From the NCBI GenBank assembly GCA_016842065.1, contig JAEPDS010000024.1, positions 1-62,504 on the forward strand: a stretch of 62,504 bases of DNA. The letters run 5' to 3'. The notes under the pieces were generated by a model. It did not search any database. It saw only the letters and a list, made by a program, of their open reading frames with translations, and was not told the origin of the DNA. Each line of letters begins with the position of its first letter. Position 1 is the first letter of the stretch. Positions 58,857 to 62,504 of this stretch are shown one piece after another. The position numbers and the translations under genes are program-made. The stretch is from Candidatus Thiodiazotropha sp. 'RUGA' (GTDB lineage: Bacteria; Pseudomonadota; Gammaproteobacteria; Chromatiales; Chromatiaceae).

Positions 58857-59351
58857 TTATTCGGCAGCGGCAGCCACTTTTTTCTTAGCCCTGCGGCGCC
58901 GACGGCGTGGTGAATCAACAGCTTTTTCGAGAGCTTTTGCACTCTTCTCAAAGTCTTTGATCATTTTCGCCCGGGCTGATTGCATGGCTTTGTAGAGTCC
59001 CTTTGCCAGACGAACCGCCTTGCCTTGCTCACTGGCCAGTGCACTGCGATCAGCTTTTACCTGCTTAAGCTTGTCTTGAGCTGCACTCAGACGCTCTTTA
59101 GCTTTTGCTTTGCTGGCTGGAGTTTTAGCACTGCTGACCGCGGCGCGAGCTTTTGCTACACGTTCGCTGTTGGTTGCAAGCATCTTGTCCTGACGCTCCA
59201 GTGCTTTTTCAGCTTTAGATAATCTGCTTAGTGCACGCTTGTTTGCTGCAGAAAGATTAATGTCGGCTTGCAAAGCTTCTGTGATTGCTTCCATAGAAAC
59301 AACTTTTCTTTTTGCTCTACGACGCTTTTTTACAGTTTTCTTAAGTGCCAT
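58857..59351 (-). CDS. Histone-H1-like, Lys/Ala/Arg-rich coiled-coil protein
   Basis: A 164-residue highly basic protein. Both ends are strongly cationic (ALKKTVKKRRRAKRKVV and SPRRRRRRAKKKVAAAAE). The centre is a long Ala/Lys/Glu helix likely to form a coiled coil (LSKAEKALERQDKMLATNSE, AKERLSAAQDKLKQVKADRS). This resembles H1-like nucleoid proteins such as those of chlamydiae and some betaproteobacteria in composition. DNA binding is inferred. GGAG precedes the ATG with good spacing. Confidence 0.7.
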   Translation of the reverse strand: MALKKTVKKRRRAKRKVVSMEAITEALQADINLSAANKRALSRLSKAEKALERQDKMLATNSERVAKARAAVSSAKTPASKAKAKERLSAAQDKLKQVKADRSALASEQGKAVRLAKGLYKAMQSARAKMIKDFEKSAKALEKAVDSPRRRRRRAKKKVAAAAE

Positions 59352-60170
59352 TGGTACTCCTATATAATTGAATAGACTTGCATAATATAGTTCGAGATGA
59401 GAATAAGAACAACACCTTGTGACAATTTATTACGACAAAATCTATGAATTTATGACGAATACAACGAAATTTAGTCACTAAACCACGTTAAATCGTAACT
59501 ATGCTTTCGTCCGATCGTTTTTTTTCTTAAGTAATAATAATTCGGCAAGAGAGTTTTAATCGGTAAGCAGTTTTAAGTCGGGCAGTAAAAGCCGCCAATC
59601 GATTCACCTGGGAGTGAATAGGTTTACGCTACCGGTAAACACGATTAACAAGCAAGACTGAGAGATCGATTACCATACGATTGACCGATATCAAGGGAAA
59701 GAATCATTCAAAAATACCAGCCTCTTCTGCTGGCCAATCGAACAGGAGTTGCAGTGGCTAAATCAGCTTGGTGTAGCGCTCTCATTTCGACACCAGGATT
59801 GATCTCACTCTCTACCAATTCAAACCGGTTTTGTAAACGATAACATCTTTGATTTTGAGTCGACAAAGTTATCTCATGGAAGTTGTCTTCAGCAGGCATT
59901 TCATCTGAGCAGAAGCAGTCTGTTCATTGTGGCGTTTTGACTGAATTGATTGGCTTGGTATCCGCTCTTGTTTAAGTTCAAGCCAACTCCAATACGATCT
60001 CACTGTTAACAGTTGTTACACCTTCATCCAGTAGAAGTGTGGGATTACTCCTGCACGAAAATGAATCATTCGATGTTGTGCACGTTGAACAAAATTAGTG
60101 CATAAGTTCGCGCCAATGTTGCGAGGAAAATTATTAAGTTATTGAAATATATATTAAATATATTTTGGCC
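59352..60170. other. AT-rich spacer, no supported protein gene
   Basis: About 820 bp between the H1-like promoter and the candidate small RNA. A 63-codon leftward frame at 59708-59899 has no convincing ribosome-binding site. The region is markedly AT-rich near 60120-60170, in front of the small RNA. Confidence 0.45.
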
Positions 60171-60262
60171 CGTTTACTGCATATTGATCTGTGTTTCGAG
60201 CGTAAGCACGCTTTGAACATTGTGATCCTCCACATTATCCCGGCGTCTGCCGGGATTTTTTT
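60171..60262 (+). ncRNA. Candidate small RNA with CCUCC loop and own terminator
   Basis: A strong intrinsic terminator at 60237-60262 follows no plus-strand gene for 1.7 kb. Upstream is a hairpin (60193-60218, AGCGT-AAGC-ACGCT core), then an unpaired stretch GTGATCCTCCACATT that could pair with Shine-Dalgarno sequences. An AT-rich block with TATATT at 60159-60164 would place the start near 60171, giving about 92 nt. I see no good -35. The order hairpin, single-strand seed, terminator is typical of Hfq-dependent small RNAs. The 5' end is a guess. Confidence 0.5.
60237..60262 (+). terminator. Orphan intrinsic terminator
   Basis: ATCCCGGC-GTCT-GCCGGGAT followed by T7 is a perfect 8-bp stem in the rightward direction. 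The leftward direction has no T-tract. It is the strongest evidence for the small RNA. Confidence 0.88.
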
Positions 60263-60417
60263 GCGCGCTCACAAAGCGGCTATACTGGCCTAAGAACGGC
60301 CAGCGTTATCCACCCCTGTTTCAATCTCTTGCCCTTTTTAAGAGTCCTATTACGATTTGCTTTGATTGCTGTGCTGGTCTGTTGCCGGCAAATAGAACAA
60401 CCGCCCAGTGGAAAGAA

Positions 60418-62250
60418 ATGATAGAAAACGGAGCGCTTAATTCACACATGCTCGCCGTACTCCTGCTGACAGGATTGGCATTGGTGCTCTTCAGTCGGGA
60501 AAAGATCCCAATGGAGAGTTCAGCATTGATGATTTTGACTCTGCTGGCACTCGGCTTTGAACTATTTCCTTACCAAGGGTCAGCCGGCCGGGTTCATTCA
60601 ATTGATTTTTTCAAAGGCTTCGGTCATGAGGCACTGATTGCTGTCTGCGCTTTAATGGTGGCTGGGCATGGCCTGGTCAGATCCGGTGCTCTGGAGCCGA
60701 TTGGGCGAACCTTGGCCAGTTTATGGCGGGTAAGTCCAACAATATCGTTTCTGCTCACACTATTGATGGCGGCGGTGATGAGTGCATTCATCAACAATAC
60801 CCCCATCGTGGTGCTTTTGTTGCCCATACTGGTCAGTGTGGCGCTACAGACCAAGAGTGATGCCTCGGCGTTGTTGATGCCGATGGGATTTGCCACATTG
60901 ATCGGTGGCATGAGTACTTCAATCGGTACTTCGACCAATCTTCTTGTTATCGGGGTTGCGGCTGATATGGGATTGGATCGTATAGAGATGTTCGATTTCA
61001 TCGTCCCTGCACTGATTGCCAACACCATCGCCATACTCTATTTATGGCTGATTGCGCCCCGCATTCTGCCAAGCAGAGAGCTGGTCCTTGCCGATAGTTC
61101 TCCACGGATTTTTACTGCGCACCTGGCCATAAAAGAGGACAGCGCGGTAGCAGGTTTGAGTCTCTCGGAAGCGATCGCACTGACCCATGAGCGCATGCAG
61201 GTTGAAGGGATCAGACGCAGCGAAACCACCTATATCATGCCGCTTCCCGATGCCCAGCTTAATCCTGGTGATCGCCTTTTGGTGCACGATACACCCGCCA
61301 ACCTGAAGGCTTTTGAGCAGCAATTGGGGGCAACGCTCTATTCCGGAGGAGATGAGGTAGATAATGATCACCCGCTTCGTGCAGACGATCAGCAGCTGGC
61401 AGAGGCGATTATTTTCAGAGGCTCCCCCCTGCAGAACCGCACACTGAATGAGATGCGCTTTGCAGATAGTTATCAATTGGTCGTATTGGCCGTTCACCGC
61501 GCCAATGAGCGCATCCGATCCATGCCTCAGGGATTGGGTAATCTGACCCTGAGGGTTGGTGACGTCCTTCTGGTACAAGGAAAGCGTGATCAGATACATG
61601 AACTGAAACAGCAATCGATCGTCATGGTGTTGGATGCTACGACAGATTTACCGCATACCCGGCGTGCACCCTATTCATTGGCCATCATGCTGGGGATTAT
61701 TCTGTTTGCTGCACTGGGCATTCTACCGATTGCGGTGAGTGCGGTAACTGGTGTGTTGCTGATGTTATTGTGTGGTTGTCTCAGTTGGCGCGATATCGGT
61801 CGGGCACTGAATGCCCAGGTGATTCTGATCATCGTTGCCAGTCTCGCCTTGGGTAATGCGCTGCTGATGACCGGGGGAAGCGAGTTTCTGGCAGACAGCT
61901 TTGTCGATTTGACCGCCGGGGCATCCCCAACCGTGATACTCAGCAGCCTGATGCTGCTGATGGCAATACTGACCAATGTGGTTTCGAATAATGCCGCTGC
62001 GGTTATCGGTACTCCGGTGGCAATCGGAATCGCGCAGAATCTCAATCTGCCGACTGAGCCGTTTGTACTTGCCGTCCTGTTCGGTGCCAATATGAGTTAC
62101 GCCACGCCTATGGCCTACCAAACCAATCTGTTGGTGATGAGCGCCGGTAACTATACTTTCGGCGATTTTGTCCGGGTTGGGTTGCCTTTGATTCTGATCA
62201 TGTGGCTGGCGTTCAGTTGGTTATTGCCACTCTTCTACCAGACCGGTTGA
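60418..62250 (+). CDS. SLC13/DASS-type transporter with two TrkA_C domains
   Basis: A 610-residue membrane protein. The N-terminal helices carry SAFINNTPIVVLLLPI and STSIGTSTNLLVIG (first SNT-like motif). Two RCK/TrkA_C domains (about 205-395) follow: FTAHLAIKEDSAVAGLSLSE...LNPGDRLLV and FRGSPLQNRTLNEMRF...LRVGDVLLVQG. The C-terminal helices hold VVSNNAAAVIGTPVAIGIA and TPMAYQTNLLVM (second motif). Related proteins move dicarboxylates or sulfate with sodium; the substrate is unknown. ATG 60418 after GGAAAG is better than the in-frame TTG at 60382. Confidence 0.88.
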   Translation: MIENGALNSHMLAVLLLTGLALVLFSREKIPMESSALMILTLLALGFELFPYQGSAGRVHSIDFFKGFGHEALIAVCALMVAGHGLVRSGALEPIGRTLASLWRVSPTISFLLTLLMAAVMSAFINNTPIVVLLLPILVSVALQTKSDASALLMPMGFATLIGGMSTSIGTSTNLLVIGVAADMGLDRIEMFDFIVPALIANTIAILYLWLIAPRILPSRELVLADSSPRIFTAHLAIKEDSAVAGLSLSEAIALTHERMQVEGIRRSETTYIMPLPDAQLNPGDRLLVHDTPANLKAFEQQLGATLYSGGDEVDNDHPLRADDQQLAEAIIFRGSPLQNRTLNEMRFADSYQLVVLAVHRANERIRSMPQGLGNLTLRVGDVLLVQGKRDQIHELKQQSIVMVLDATTDLPHTRRAPYSLAIMLGIILFAALGILPIAVSAVTGVLLMLLCGCLSWRDIGRALNAQVILIIVASLALGNALLMTGGSEFLADSFVDLTAGASPTVILSSLMLLMAILTNVVSNNAAAVIGTPVAIGIAQNLNLPTEPFVLAVLFGANMSYATPMAYQTNLLVMSAGNYTFGDFVRVGLPLILIMWLAFSWLLPLFYQTG

Positions 62251-62437
62251 GCCTTAGATAGGCCTGTATAGGTGCATGATCCTGTACCGGATGACTATCT
62301 GGAGAGATTGAGTCCTCTACACGACTAAAGCATCTGCTGACGCAAATAGTGTTATACAGGTATCCACTGAATAGGATCTGTGTGACATTTGTTACATAAC
62401 TCCATCGGTCTTTATGAGAGATTTTTACCGTTTTCAT

Positions 62438-62504
62438 CTAGGGCCTGTTAACACTAATCCAATGCGCCCTGTTGCGCCTGAAAAAGCGCCAATCAAGGCG
62501 CGAG
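62438..62504. mobile_element. Palindromic MITE-like element, copy D, cut by window end
   Basis: It begins CTAGGGCCTGTTAACACTAA and continues with GCCTGAAAAAGCGCCAATCA, identical in layout to the left part of copies A and B. The remainder lies outside the window. Confidence 0.85.

Noticed and set aside
59708-59899. Leftward 63-codon frame
   Set aside because: Weak start context and no recognisable family; only noted within the spacer.

Overview
The window is chromosomal DNA from a gammaproteobacterium. Several gene orders match those of enteric and related gammaproteobacteria: dksA-gluQ, cspD/clpS-clpA/infA, and rluE-mnmA-hflD-purB-roxA. DsbA, GlnD, RecJ, DarP and a proteobacterial cytochrome c oxidase locus fit the same assignment. 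A thiotrophic or Chromatiales-type marine lineage is possible from the flavour of the accessory genes, but that is a weak inference. No rRNA, tRNA, CRISPR array, prophage or transposase gene was seen.

Layout. 1-9.1 kb: the tail of a Sel1-repeat protein, a PilZ-like protein, a glutathione S-transferase, SelO, an 865-residue outer-membrane protein that appears to join two beta-barrels, DsbA, and a small protein overlapping a SET-domain protein. 9.2-17.3 kb: an orphan BatD, recJ, darP (apparently lacking a standard start codon), gluQ, dksA, and a HAD phosphatase-aminotransferase pair. 17.6-23.2 kb: cysZ, a secreted beta-rich protein facing a lipoprotein across a shared terminator, and glnD. 23.4-27.9 kb is the accessory core. 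Three copies of a roughly 288-bp nested palindromic (MITE-like) element surround an orphan haem-copper-oxidase-like subunit and a small secreted protein, followed by an RTX protein with strictly alternating Lys and variable/Cys repeats. 28-33 kb: small secreted proteins, a UbiA-family prenyltransferase, a Nudix hydrolase, an AT-rich two-gene islet and a GNAT protein. 33.1-45.9 kb is housekeeping: roxA, purB, acnA, hflD, mnmA, rluE, cspD, clpS, clpA, infA.

46.3-55.2 kb: a DUF2333 protein and a caa3-type cytochrome c oxidase locus transcribed leftward (DUF2244, ctaC, ctaD, small membrane protein, ctaG, ctaE, then SURF1, a thioredoxin-like protein and ctaB), with a DUF2909 gene in the opposite orientation. 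The haem A synthase gene ctaA, usual next to ctaB in such loci, is absent here. 55.7-62.5 kb: a P-type cation ATPase, a histone-H1-like basic protein, a probable small RNA with its own terminator, an SLC13-type transporter with TrkA_C domains, and the start of a fourth palindromic element at the window edge.

The strongest points for follow-up are the tandem-barrel protein, the palindromic element family bracketing the oxidase-like gene (which has lost one predicted Cu-B histidine), the Lys/Cys RTX ladder, the non-AUG darP start, the CCUCC-bearing small RNA candidate, and a 22-codon ORF with a near-perfect Shine-Dalgarno sequence. All family assignments come from reading the sequence. No database search was run.
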